From Prunus persica (taxonomy: Eukaryota; Streptophyta; Magnoliopsida; Rosales; Rosaceae): a stretch of DNA of 64,000 bases. This document shows, in pieces, positions 24,057-34,542 of the stretch. The first letter of the stretch is position 1; every line of letters starts with the position of its first letter. The DNA lies in the NCBI RefSeq assembly GCF_000346465.2, contig NC_034012.1:3423488-3487487 (forward strand), read 5' to 3'. Made by a program: the position numbers and the translations under genes. The notes under the pieces were generated by a model. It made no database searches and had not been told where the DNA came from. It saw only the letters and a program-made list of their open reading frames with translations.

Positions 24057-24113
<57 letters not shown>

Positions 24114-24548
24114 AAATGTTGATATTATTATGGTGTACAAAATGTAAACTTTGTGCAGAATATATCACAATAGTAGCAATCAAACTATCTTTCTGGATAT
24201 ACATTTTAGCAAACTAATTCAAGAAGCTGAGTACTGGATGTAACTTTAGATTTGGTCCATCTAATGTTGTTGAATGGCTGTAAAGCCTGAAAGGCTGTTA
24301 CTAAGTTAATTGATATAGTTAGTCAGGGCATTGTTTATGGTGGTTTTCTATTTACTTTGTTTGCTTGTGCGTTTCTGCATGACTAGTTAGTTATATATAG
24401 CTGAGATTTCCTTCTCTCTTTTCCCTCCACGCAACATGTACAGGTTAGACCGTTGAAATGCTTTCAAAACATAGAAGCCATGTTAAGGAAAGATCGCTCC
24501 GGTCGGGGCAGCAGAAGTCGTTCATCACGTTCTACCAGCAGCATATAA
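19774..24548 (+). CDS. Ankyrin-repeat Raf-like protein kinase, integrin-linked kinase (ILK) type
   Basis: Twelve exons: 19774-20100, 20187-20261, 20411-20506, 20893-20978, 21073-21193, 21741-21820, 22426-22488, 22756-22862, 23094-23179, 23443-23564, 23943-24054, 24444-24548; 459 residues. Ankyrin repeats (DLDGVKELLDSGIDVNFKD, DRTALHVAACQGLTDVVSLL) lie at about 45-135 and the kinase domain at about 167-425. The VAVK lysine (K182), HRD (277-279) and DFG (297-299) are present. The Gly-rich loop is degenerate (KGTYRIASWRG) and the catalytic loop reads HRDLEPSN, with Glu281 where Lys is usual. A Ser/Arg-rich tail ends the protein. It resembles Arabidopsis At4g18950 (BHP, guard-cell blue-light signalling), from memory. 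ILKs act in hormone, pathogen and ion responses. Reduced catalysis is possible but unproven. Confidence 0.92.
20685..20702 (+). other. Candidate 18-nt optional microexon in the ILK gene
   Basis: Inside intron 3 a strong pyrimidine tract and TCAG precede TCCCGAAGAAAACTACAG, followed by GT. Inclusion would add six residues (SRRKLQ) in frame between the ankyrin part and the kinase domain. The family I recall lacks it, so the annotated CDS leaves it out. Confidence 0.25.
24058..24113 (+). repeat. (CT)n(GT)n microsatellite beginning three bases after an exon donor
   Basis: A CT run of about 46 nt followed by (TG)5 starts at the fourth base of intron 11 of the kinase gene, directly after GTG. The donor therefore reads GTGCTC, not GTAAGT. 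Confidence 0.9.
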
Positions 24549-25650
24549 AATGGAAATCTTTTCTGCATTTGTCTTAACAGCCAGTAGAAGTTGCTATTTC
24601 CAGCTTGGTGACAGAAAGAAAGTTATCAAAGCAGCAGAGCATGGTTGTTCCTTGCGTGTGTAATTCACTAATTAGTCCTTCAATTTGAATGCTTCCAAAT
24701 TTTTTTAGCTCTCCCTTTGATATCCTGGGCTGAGAATCACCTCGTGTATAATATGTTTTGCATATAAGTACATTTTATCTGTAATCATAATATTTGTTTC
24801 CAATAATTTTTTTTTCTTTGCATCCCCATGAGTCGAGTGAACTTCATGCTGATGCCGAACTTTTGAATTTGTAAGATAAATCCTTGTAAACTGTATGTAA
24901 CCTTTGGATGAAATGATATTGTTTGACTCGATTTAGGTTGATGCCATTGTCAACATGATTTAAGAGCAGGAAGCAAAGAACTGGTAGAGGTAACCTATAA
25001 CATGCCCCATGCCACACAGAATCACAGAGATAAGATGACACTTGAATCACATATAACTCATTATGAAAAGTGTTGAAAACAGAGAGACGTTGATGGCCTA
25101 CAGCCACATGCAGATGGGAGCCTACTTTCCCCAAGTACCCCAACATAAGTTGGGTACCTTTTGGCCTTGCATGTATTGAGGTCACAAATTCGTTTGCTTA
25201 TACAACAAAATCTCTTCGTTTTTGTGGTTGGTCGTGTTACTTTATGTTTAACCAAAATCTTTTGAGGAACAGCTTAGTATTGGACTCATATTCTCATTAT
25301 GGGGTCAAACTAGCCGTTGCACCTAATTATGACTTAATTAGGCAACAAGAAAGAGCCTAAGCAACTGGTTAGACTGAATTAACTTTTGAATGACTTGATT
25401 GACCAACTTAATGAACTCAAATAAGTATCCACATAACTAACTAGTTAGACCAAATTACGTCTAGTTAGTGAAGAATGCGAGGATCTTTTGGAAGGAGTGA
25501 GAAATTGGAGGATAACTTCCGGCTCTTAATTGCCATAATTGGGGTTTTCTTTTTCTTATATTAAAGTTGGGTTCAAGCAACATATTCCTATAAAATATGG
25601 TTCAAGCACAGAGACTCGGATCCCTTGTTGGACAGACATTAAATTCTAAA
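24549..25650. other. 3' flank of the kinase gene and intergenic sequence
   Basis: Includes the kinase 3'UTR (to roughly 24800). The remainder is AT-rich with no recognisable gene. Confidence 0.5.
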
Positions 25651-25849
25651 TTAAAAAGATGGGGTTTTAACTTAAATGGTCCTCAAACTTATACCCGAGT
25701 TGCATTTTGATCCCTCGACTAAATTATTCATTTAAATGGTCTACCAACTCTTTATTATTCAACGAATTGGTCCCCATCGTTACATTCTGTCAATGTTGTC
25801 GTCAAATATAAGAATAAAACCGTCCACAAGTCTCTTAAACAACCAAGCT

Positions 25850-26932
25850 TCCTCATCTTCCCCAAATTGAACTCTAAGTGCAGTGCAGTGCAGACTATTC
25901 CAATGCCAAGGAACTTAAATTTAGCTAGTGGTTCTCTTGTCAAATCCTTGCTCAATGTCAGTATTCATGGGCGACTTGTTGTTGGTGGAGGTGATAAAGT
26001 TGCTATATTTGATGTTGCAACGATGACAGCAGACAAAACCAATGTTAAGCCCCTTTCCAAGAATGGTGTTCGATTTGAAATTGTGCGTCTTACTTTCGAT
26101 CCAGTGGTGGAGAATTATCTTGCAGTAGGAGCCTCTGAAGTATAGCCGACCGGCTATACTGTTTTTGACAGCTGGGCGCTTGTCGGGTCCCTTTTTAAAA
26201 AAAAAAATAGTATAGCCGCCTGGCTATACTACGGTTTTTATTATATAAAAATAGTATAGCCGCACGGCTATACTTTTTGACACGTGGCGATAGGCACTAG
26301 GCCGGTCTTTTTTTATTTTATAAAGTATAGCCGTGCGACTATACTCGGATTTTTTAATTTTTTTAAAATAGCATAGCCTCGCAACTATAACCATTTTTTC
26401 TTTATTTTTTTTAAAAAAAATAGTATAGCTGCTTGGCTTTACTGTTTTGACAAGTGGGATCTAGTCACTGGGTGGGTCCATATATAGTATAGCCGCGCGG
26501 CTATACCCCCTTTTAAATTTTTTTATAAATAGTATAGCCTCGCAGCTGCACTTGGTTTTATTAAAGTTTCTAAAAAAATAGTACAGTCACGCGGCCTATG
26601 CTTATTTTGACACGTCGTTAGGTGGGTTCTCTTTTTTATTTTATAATTAGTATAGCAACTCGGCTATACTAGATTTTTTTAATTTTTTTTGAAGAAATAT
26701 CGGTTTTTTCTTTTTTTATATAAAAAAAATTATAAAAATAGTATAGCCGTCTAGCTTTACGGTTTTGACACGTGACACCTAGGCGATGGGTTGGTCTTTT
26801 TTTCATATTAATATAGCCGCACGATGATATTCGCCATGTCCTCATCTTCAATCCTCATGGTGAAGTGACTGATCGTCTTGCCGTTGAACTAGCACTGCAA
26901 GGTGCATATATCATACGGGTTGATTGGAGAGG
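25850..26932 (+). pseudogene. Captured fragment of the BIG (UBR4/calossin-like) gene
   Basis: Two pieces in the same order as in BIG: 25850-26142 (KSLLNVSIHGRLVVGGGDKV, VKPLSKNGVRFEIVRLTFDP, VENYLAVGAS) and 26832-26932 (HVLIFNPHGEVTDRLAVELA, LQGAYIIRVDW). Between DVATM and TADKTN several residues expected from BIG seem to be missing. The pieces are separated by 690 bp of palindromic repeats inserted in what was continuous coding sequence. BIG is a very large protein needed for auxin transport and N-degron handling; this fragment is a tiny part of it and lies inside the transposon. Identification is from memory of the family. Small-RNA production against the parent gene is a possibility, not shown. 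Confidence 0.7.
26140..26831. repeat. Array of about 12 degenerate TATAGCCG palindromes
   Basis: Units centred on a palindrome like TATAGCCGCGCGGCTATA recur at about 26141, 26207, 26252, 26323, 26369, 26421, 26486, 26530, 26579, 26650, 26740 and 26812. Spacers of 25-70 bp often repeat TTTTGACACGTGGC, GGGTGGGTC and TTTTTATTTTATAAAA. Some arms are perfect (26486-26507), others decayed. Each unit could form a small cruciform or hairpin. No coding capacity. Confidence 0.85.
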
Positions 26933-28611
26933 TTTTTTTGTTCTTAAGAGCTTTTTCTATTTTTATGTTTTTTTTTTCTTCAAGAAATGTTATTTTATCA
27001 TTTTATATAATGAATTTTAAGAATATATATATTTTTTAAATGAGCTATGAAAAAGATGCATATGCCCTTCATCATGTTCCCCTCACGTGCCGTTCACATA
27101 ACTAAAACTCACGGAAAATATAACGGTATGACTAGTTCGCTGAATAATAAAGAGTTGGTGGACAATTTGAACGAATAATTTAGTTGAGGAACCAAAATGC
27201 AACTCATGTATAAATTTAAGGACCATTTGCATTAAAAACCCTTAAAAAGATATATATAGAGACCAACAAGTAAAGAAGGAGATTAGTGATTTCAAATTTA
27301 GGACTTTTTATTACCAAAATTTGATACAATGTTAGATAATCACTTGATCCTAGAGACTCGAATTGTTTTTAAAAAGTGTAGGAATAATGTATGTCACTTG
27401 ATCCTAAGGGTCTTAAAATTTGACAGTTGGAAAAACATGTACCTTCTCCGTTTTGTGTTTTGGGTACTAGTAGAAGCTTCCACAGTTGCAACTTGCAACT
27501 CAATACCTTTGAAACAAAGTGACCATGGAGTTGGAAATTGAAATAATAATTGTACTTGCAGACCACCCAAAAGAAAAAAAGAAGAGAAACTGAATCATGA
27601 TTGGTTTTTGAACTGTGGTTTCATAAAGAAAAAAACAAAATTAATAGTTATGATTACATGTCTCCTTCATTGGAACAGGGGTAGTGACACTGCAATCTCG
27701 GGAGATCTATATTTCATGGAGAATACAAGAAACTAAAATTATACAAAAAACTATTTAATTTTGCAAGAATCCTGACCATCCATAACCCTTTTTTTCTGCG
27801 TTTCAAATAAAAAAGAGAGTACTTAAGAGTTAAAACATTAAAATCAAGTTCCCAATCTGGAAAATTTCAAATGTGAAAGGTAAATCTTGTGCTTGGCTAT
27901 TTCTATTTTGGCATGGGTCGTATGGCAGACAATAGACATGCACCAGAACACATATATTCCTCCATACACAAAAGCTACATATAGGTAGATTACTTTCTTT
28001 TTAAATAATTTTTTGGGTGAAACTTATAGAGCTAGAACTTTTTGGAAAGCGTTGCAATAAATTGGAGTCCATGAGAATCACGAATCAGATCTCATTTGCT
28101 AGTTGGTGACATATAGAGTTCATTGCCATATATGATATGAGCATCTAGATGGGTTTTGGGCATGCATATATGTTACTCTTGCCTTAGTGATGGGTACTTA
28201 TTAATACTTACAAATTAAACTAACTTGGGTTAATTTGAGACAAGGAAGAATAATTAAGATTGATTAGGACAACCTGCCAAGTTTAGCTCAGGCATTTTCT
28301 TTGTTTTAACTTGTTGTTGGGGGGGAAAAGCAAATTCTGAGATTACTTAATTGCGAGTTGACAATGAGTTAATACCCTAATTATATTGCTTTGTGTAGAA
28401 CTAGATGACATATTATTCGTTATCATATTGCAAGGACTTGGGATGATCCAATTTGTTTGGTCACATAAGGAAGTAAGAGAGAAGGGCGCAAGGAGAAAGT
28501 TGAATGCTATATATGTGATGTACAAGTCATATGAAATTCAGTGGAAAACCTATCATTTCTTTACATGCTCTAATTTTGTTGTTTTAAAATCAATATATCA
28601 TAAATACCCAT

Positions 28612-28660
28612 TTGCAGGTTTAGCCAAGTTGGCTAGAGCGGATGTGCTTCCCTCCCATTA
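28612..28660 (+). mobile_element. tRNA-like (SINE head) trace
   Basis: TTTAGCCAAGTTGGCTAGAGC fits a Pol III A box (TAGCCAAGTTGG). No B box follows at the normal distance. Tentative remnant. Confidence 0.25.
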
Positions 28661-29264
28661 GTTTAGATTATATTAAAGTAGAATATGAAAGAACCACCAC
28701 ACAGCCTAAGGGCGTATTAATGTAAAATTGAACACACAAAAAAGGCACTCATGCGTGTGCAAGAGGCTAGTATATATATACATTACAGTAAATTGAGAAT
28801 ATAATGGGGGTAGGATCCTCTAAGTTTTTCCCATCACAATCGGATTAGCATTGGAGTGCTTGTGCTAATGATGTGAACCTTTAGTAACAAGTGGGGATTA
28901 CATAAGCCTTTGAAAAGGACCACAACCACAAATTCAACATAACCTTTCACTCTCTTTCTCTTTCAATTACATTCCTATTTGGGTGACTAAAGGCTTTGCT
29001 TTCATGATTGGAAAAAAACAAAAACAAAAACAAAGGCAATGGCTTTCAAAGAAAACCCTAATATTTTTGCTCGAGTTATAAACTATCCTCCATCCAAAAT
29101 ATCTCTATTTCGTAGGGGGCATGCATTAAGCCGCAAGCTAGTATTATGTGCTTCTAACATTAGAGAGTATTTAAAAAGGATAACAGTACCTCTATGTCCA
29201 TGAATTATGACCTTTAATTAATACACTGGGAGGCAAGTAAATTCTACCACTGTTAAGGCCAGTG

Positions 29265-29385
29265 ACGCAGACATGGACTTAGCTAGAGCGGATGACTTTG
29301 CACTCAAGTTCGAATTCTACCATTGTTTGGGGTTCTACCCCCCTATTTCATTAAAAGAAAAAAAAAGAAAAAAAAAAAAGAATTC
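29265..29385 (+). mobile_element. Possible tRNA-derived SINE remnant with A-rich tail
   Basis: TTAGCTAGAGCGG (degenerate A box) is followed by a B-box-like CAAGTTCGAATTC about 30 nt later, then TTTGGGGTTCTACCCCCC and a roughly 35-nt A-rich tail. No target duplication seen. Confidence 0.4.
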
Positions 29386-32300
29386 TACAACTACAAACCG
29401 TTGCAAGACTAGAAAACAAAGCATAGAAGGTCACCTTTTCTCCCACGGCTAATTGTTCCGAAAGGTCAATAGTATCATATACATTGAACATTGCTAGCTG
29501 CCATGTAGCAGGAGAGGGTTCTCACCATCCACCTAGCTTGAGATCAGCTTTTATAACCATTTTTGGTAAGCTTTTGAAAGAGTGACCCATTCTATACTAA
29601 ATGTGTCACTTAAAGTTGTACAAAGCAACCGTAATTAGGTGGAAATTCATGGGACCAAATAATTTTTTTTTTATATTATAATTTTAATTGGGACTTTCAA
29701 CTTTAAGACGAGTATATGAACTATAGTTTTCTCTCTTGGTCTAACTGGTTAGCGATTGAACGCTCTTGTATGTATATATTTTTAGAGCTTAATTAGAACG
29801 AGTAGTAATTTGTTCACAAATTAAGAAAACCCATAAAAACCACAAACAAAAGCAATGAATTAAGAAGGTGACTACTGCAATGGACTATGAGATGCATTTA
29901 TGGTCTTAGGTCTTGCATTGAAGACTTGCACCTTCAATGGCACCTCTCAACATCATTTGAAAGAAATGTATATTGTTGCTTTTGTGGTCCCTTTTCCAGA
30001 GAATATATATTAAAATCATAAGACTTTGGGGCTTGTACTTGGAATTACTTTTCAACATTTCAGTGTTTAATTATGTAGTAATTAACTTAATTAGTGTAGG
30101 TTTACAAATATATGTTAAGTAGAACTTACCACTAAAGTGGTATTATAAAGGTTATCATCTATGAACTAAACTAGTTCCTTTCCCTTCTTAGCTAAACAAT
30201 TCAAAGCTGCCTGGTTTCTGGATTTACAATGGCTTGACAGTGTTTTCGTGAAACATATAGCTAGTATATAATGAAAACTAATAAGAATATGTTTGAGCCG
30301 TTAGGAAAATCCTAGGGTCCTATCAAACTAAATTTGGGAATTTCATAACGCCAAATTCACTTTTGTTTTCCTTTCTGCTGAAATTTGTTTTCACAATAGA
30401 AGAATATGTTCATATATAGGTTAGCTATATTGTTCCTTTTCGTAGGCCAATGTCAACAAGGGGCTATATATAAAGTTTCCTTTTTACCAGTCTCTTCGGT
30501 TTTCATTTTTTCTTCCTACATCCTAGTTTGCACGATTCATTTACATTCGAAGAATCACTAAATTAGGACTAGGATAGGTCGTGAGTTCGATCTCGATCAA
30601 GAGTCTAATTTACTGAAAACTCTTTTTAACATTTACCATGTGTGGATGCATATATATGTGAGCAGGGATTTATGGTACCAGTTGCCCTCAATGTGGTCCT
30701 CGTTGTAGATACGGGGGAGATTTTCTTGTTTTGAAGCTAAAGAGTTTTGACCTATGAGGACATGGATAATTACCATGGACTTTCTATATTATAACTAAGC
30801 AAATTCAGACATGGAGAAATGATTTTAAAAGGTGTATTGGAACATTTTGAGAAAGTTCATACACATGATATCTACAGAGGAATAAGAAAAATTATATGAT
30901 ATATTCATGTAATCGAATCACGGCATTTGGTTGAGTATGATATTGATGTTTCAATAAAGGTTGATGATATATATATGGCGTCACCACAGTAAAATATGTA
31001 CAAGAGACAAGAGAAGAAACATACCAAAAGTTTACCTTATTGATTTTAAAACAAGTTATAACATTACAAGTAATCTTTTGGTCAGTCAGTATACGCCACG
31101 TTAGCATGTCACGTGATGTTACTGTCACATACAATAATTTCTTGAACATTACTCTCTCGATCTTCTTAGTTTTATACATGTACTAGTCATTTTCACTCAT
31201 ATTTTCTATTGAAAAATCTTTGTGTCGTTGAATCATCTTCTTCTTCCAATTTGAAAATCAAGGTTGTGATTTTCTACGAAAATATGGTAGAGCTTGCCAA
31301 AACTTACATCATTCCAACCCTATTTAAAGTACGTCTCCATATATGATTTGTCAAAATGAGGCATATCGTTTTACACGGCAAGGTCCTCTTATATAGGTCG
31401 AGAATGATGGCATGTATCAAAGGTTAATATTAATTTGCTTACAAGAAAACACAAGTACAATCATTCTTAATTTCACAATTCTCGATTCAAATGAACACAA
31501 GTTTCCGGTTTTCCAATGGGATTTGGACTTATGATCTCCTTTCAACTAACGGGCGACTATATTTCAACTCGATCTCACAATGACTTTTGACTTTCGAGAA
31601 CAAAAATCTCAAGTTCACATCTACTTTCAATGCCTTATCTTCATGCTTGAAATATATAAAGGTATACTAGGAACCAAAAATTCACACTCTAATCAAATAT
31701 ATGAATTTAAAACAATTAGCTAGGGTGGAAATACAAGCATCTGAGTTAAGTGCACAAGTATGAAGTAGATTGTACTATGTGGCAACATTAAGAGAAAGAT
31801 GGATGATTGTGTTTTTGCCAATGGTAGAGCATGGCCAACATTACACATTTCCTCATCGGTAGCTTGTTTTCATCCCTATGTTTGCAACAAGGTGGGTAAA
31901 GGAAAAGTGACATGTCCTCAACATACAAACCATGAGTGACATGGCATAACAAACCAAATAGAACCACCAGTACACAGGTGGGCGCTGCCCCTTTTGCTAG
32001 GTCGAATCAGATATCAAATGTTGTGTCCCCCATATCCTAAGGTTCAAATTAATTAGTATATGAGTGCGTGCATGATGAGATGGTAAAGTCATAATAAAAA
32101 GGCAGACGTGGGTTTGGCCAGTTAATTACGGCAGTGAATCCGCATCCTTGCATCGAATCTCTCCTCCTATAAATTAGATTAATTTATAGTTGTTTAGACT
32201 ACTGCAGAGCAAGAGCTACAATACACTACATATATCAAGACTATATTGCTCAGCAAGATTATGGAGCTGCATATATGGCTAGAAATATGGCAGACAGAGT

Positions 32301-32790
32301 TATACAGTTCAAATAAGCTTATGAACAACATTTACTAACATATCAAATCCTTTTCTATTTGGTAAAACCTTGGCCTTTTGTTATCTAAGGCTAAGGCGTA
32401 GAAAAAGTCATATATTAAGCATGCCATATTTAGAAACTAATTCAACTAATTACTAGAAATGACAACAAATGAAAGGTAAAGTTATAGCCAGCAGTAGTGA
32501 AGTCCCACCGACCTATGTACTTTACATTAAAAATAACAATTATTCATTTCATTAAATAAATAAAAACCAATACTTCATAAGTAAAAGTAATTAAAAAAAA
32601 GTCAGAGCAAATAAAAAAACAAAAACAAAATAAATGGGACAAATTTCCTCAAATTTTTGCTCCTATATTTACTATTTATACAATATATATATATATAAAG
32701 ATTTTAACCTAAAGGCAGGTGTGCTAGCTTCGCTAGCTGCCTAGCCCAACGTCTCATTCACCACATTAATAGTCTCTTTCAGAAAGTACC

Positions 32791-32793
<3 letters not shown>

Positions 32794-32841
<48 letters not shown>
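32794..32841 (+). repeat. (CT)n microsatellite
   Basis: About 48 nt of CT, 270 bp upstream of the AG TATA box. Confidence 0.95.
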
Positions 32842-32844
<3 letters not shown>

Positions 32845-33113
32845 GGTAAGAAAATACATTTGATAATTAAATAATTAATAAAATGATTTTTTTTTTTTTT
32901 TGTCAAATTAATAAAATGAATGGTTGATAGAGTCTGAATCATTCCCATTTCCCATTTAGCATCTCTTTTGCTTCATCTCCAATACATACTTTTTTCTTTT
33001 TTCTTTTTTTTATAAAGAATTTGCTTATAATTAATAATATCTGAAAATTTGCAGAGTAAAAATTGAAGTGGTTTGGGAAATTGGCATAACGGAGGAAATG
33101 TCATTTATTCCTT

Positions 33114-33120
33114 TATAAAT
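33114..33120 (+). promoter_or_regulatory. TATA box of AGAMOUS
   Basis: TATAAAT in CCTTTATAAATAGCC. Transcription would start about 30 bp on, near 33145, giving a short leader exon that ends at the 33210/33211 donor. Confidence 0.6.
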
Positions 33121-33210
33121 AGCCACCTCTTAGCCCACCTCGCTTCCATTTTCTGCATATCTTCTTGTTTAGATTTGTGAGAAAGAAAAACAGCTAAGAA
33201 AACCCAAAAG

Positions 33211-33672
33211 GTAGAAACCTCTGTTTCTGTCCTTAATTATCACCATCCATGATCTTTTCTTTGTTTTCTTACCATGTCATTGAGCAAAATACTCAAACAT
33301 TATCTCATAAATCATCTTCAGTTGCCTCACTTCTTTTAGTCCCATCAATCTTTTTGGCTTCTCAGCCAGATTTATTTAATTACCACCTGTTTCTGTTTGT
33401 TCCCCAAGAATCCAAAAGAAAAGTTAACAATTCAAAACTTAGTTCTGTTCAGTTCACAATTTCTTGAACATGGGGATGCTAGCTTAATTAGCTACCTAGC
33501 TAGAGCTAGCTAGTTGTTGTTGTTGTTGTAGTAGTAGTACTGCACCAAGTTTTCATTTCATATGTTTCTTGCTTCAACTTTTTTGTTCATGATCAAGTAG
33601 ATAGAGAGTAACTGAAGTACTGGGTCTTTTAACTAATTAGCTCCTTGATTGATCTCTTTGTGCTTGATTCAG
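33211..33672 (+). other. 5'UTR intron of AGAMOUS
   Basis: A donor in CCAAAAG|GTAGAA and an acceptor in GATTCAG|CTTGCAACTATGG place the ATG 9 nt after the acceptor. AG genes are known to have a leader intron. The leader exon would be about 33145-33210. Confidence 0.6.
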
Positions 33673-33681
33673 CTTGCAACT

Positions 33682-34497
33682 ATGGCCTATGAAAACAAAT
33701 CCATGTCTCTGGACTCTCCCCAAAGAAAATTGGGTAGGGGAAAGATCGAGATCAAGCGGATCGAAAACACAACAAACCGTCAAGTCACCTTCTGCAAAAG
33801 GCGCAATGGGTTGCTCAAGAAGGCCTATGAACTCTCTGTACTCTGTGATGCAGAGGTTGCTCTCATAGTCTTCTCTAACCGTGGCCGACTTTATGAGTAT
33901 GCCAACAACAGGTATTGCTTTTAATTTCCTTCTTTTATTTTCTTTTCGATTTCTTACTGAAGGCTCTTAAAATTTCTTTCCGCCCAAGTTTTCTAATGTA
34001 GTTTTAGTTTACCTTTTAAAAGGCCCTTTTTTTTTGGATGTTGTTCTTAAAGTTTGTTTTTTTTGTGCAAAATTTGGCTACAAATTTGCATTTTTAAGAA
34101 GCTATTGGTGTTTCTGTGTTCAAGACTTTTGCTTCTGCAGTAGATCTTTGGGTGGATTTAAGCAGGAAAACATAATCATTGTAATGGTACTCAGTTGAGT
34201 TGAGATTGAGTTCTTTCTCTCTCTCTATCTCTCTAACTTACAAGATTCACTTGTCTTTCTTTCTTATCTTTTGTTTTTTTCCATGTATGTGCTTTTAATG
34301 GGTATTTTTATTAATTTTTCTTTTCTGTTTATGATCATTTTCTTAGCTCTTGGTTTGGTGCAAACATAGATCTGGTCTAATAGATAGGAAAAGAGGCATA
34401 TCATGGATGTAAATAGCAACAAGTAGTGGTTTTGGGAATGTATGCAGGCCTCTGAGATCAGCTCCTTACCTCCCTCCATTGTTGTTAATTTTCTGCT

Positions 34498-34542
<45 letters not shown>

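Larger units (their letters stand above)
25651..27251. mobile_element. Pack-MULE: Mutator-like element carrying a host gene fragment
   Basis: The element spans 25661-27241. The left end (GGGGTTTTAACTTAAATGGT..) and the inverted right end (GGGTTTTTAATGCAAATGGT..) stay alignable for about 120-130 bp, including a shared GAGTTGCATTTTG and CCAACTCTTTATTATTCA. The 10-bp sequence TTAAAAAGAT flanks it on both sides (25651-25660 and 27242-27251), as expected of a Mutator-type target duplication. No transposase is present. The interior holds a captured BIG-like fragment and a palindrome array. The class is non-autonomous MULE; only a related MuDR-like element elsewhere could mobilise it. Confidence 0.85.
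27252..33110. other. Gene-poor 5.9 kb upstream of AGAMOUS
   Basis: AT-rich, with no credible gene. It contains SINE-like traces (28612-28660, 29265-29385, 29735-29765), one CT microsatellite and probably distal AG promoter sequence. Short open frames show no family resemblance. Confidence 0.5.

Noticed and set aside
23845..24204. Minus-strand frame with a long Arg-Glu repeat
   Set aside because: It is the CT microsatellite read as codons; the same applies at 32766, 34264, 40052 and 63071.
28612..28660. Possible functional tRNA gene
   Set aside because: Only an A-box-like piece is present; no anticodon arm, B box or acceptor stem can be folded.
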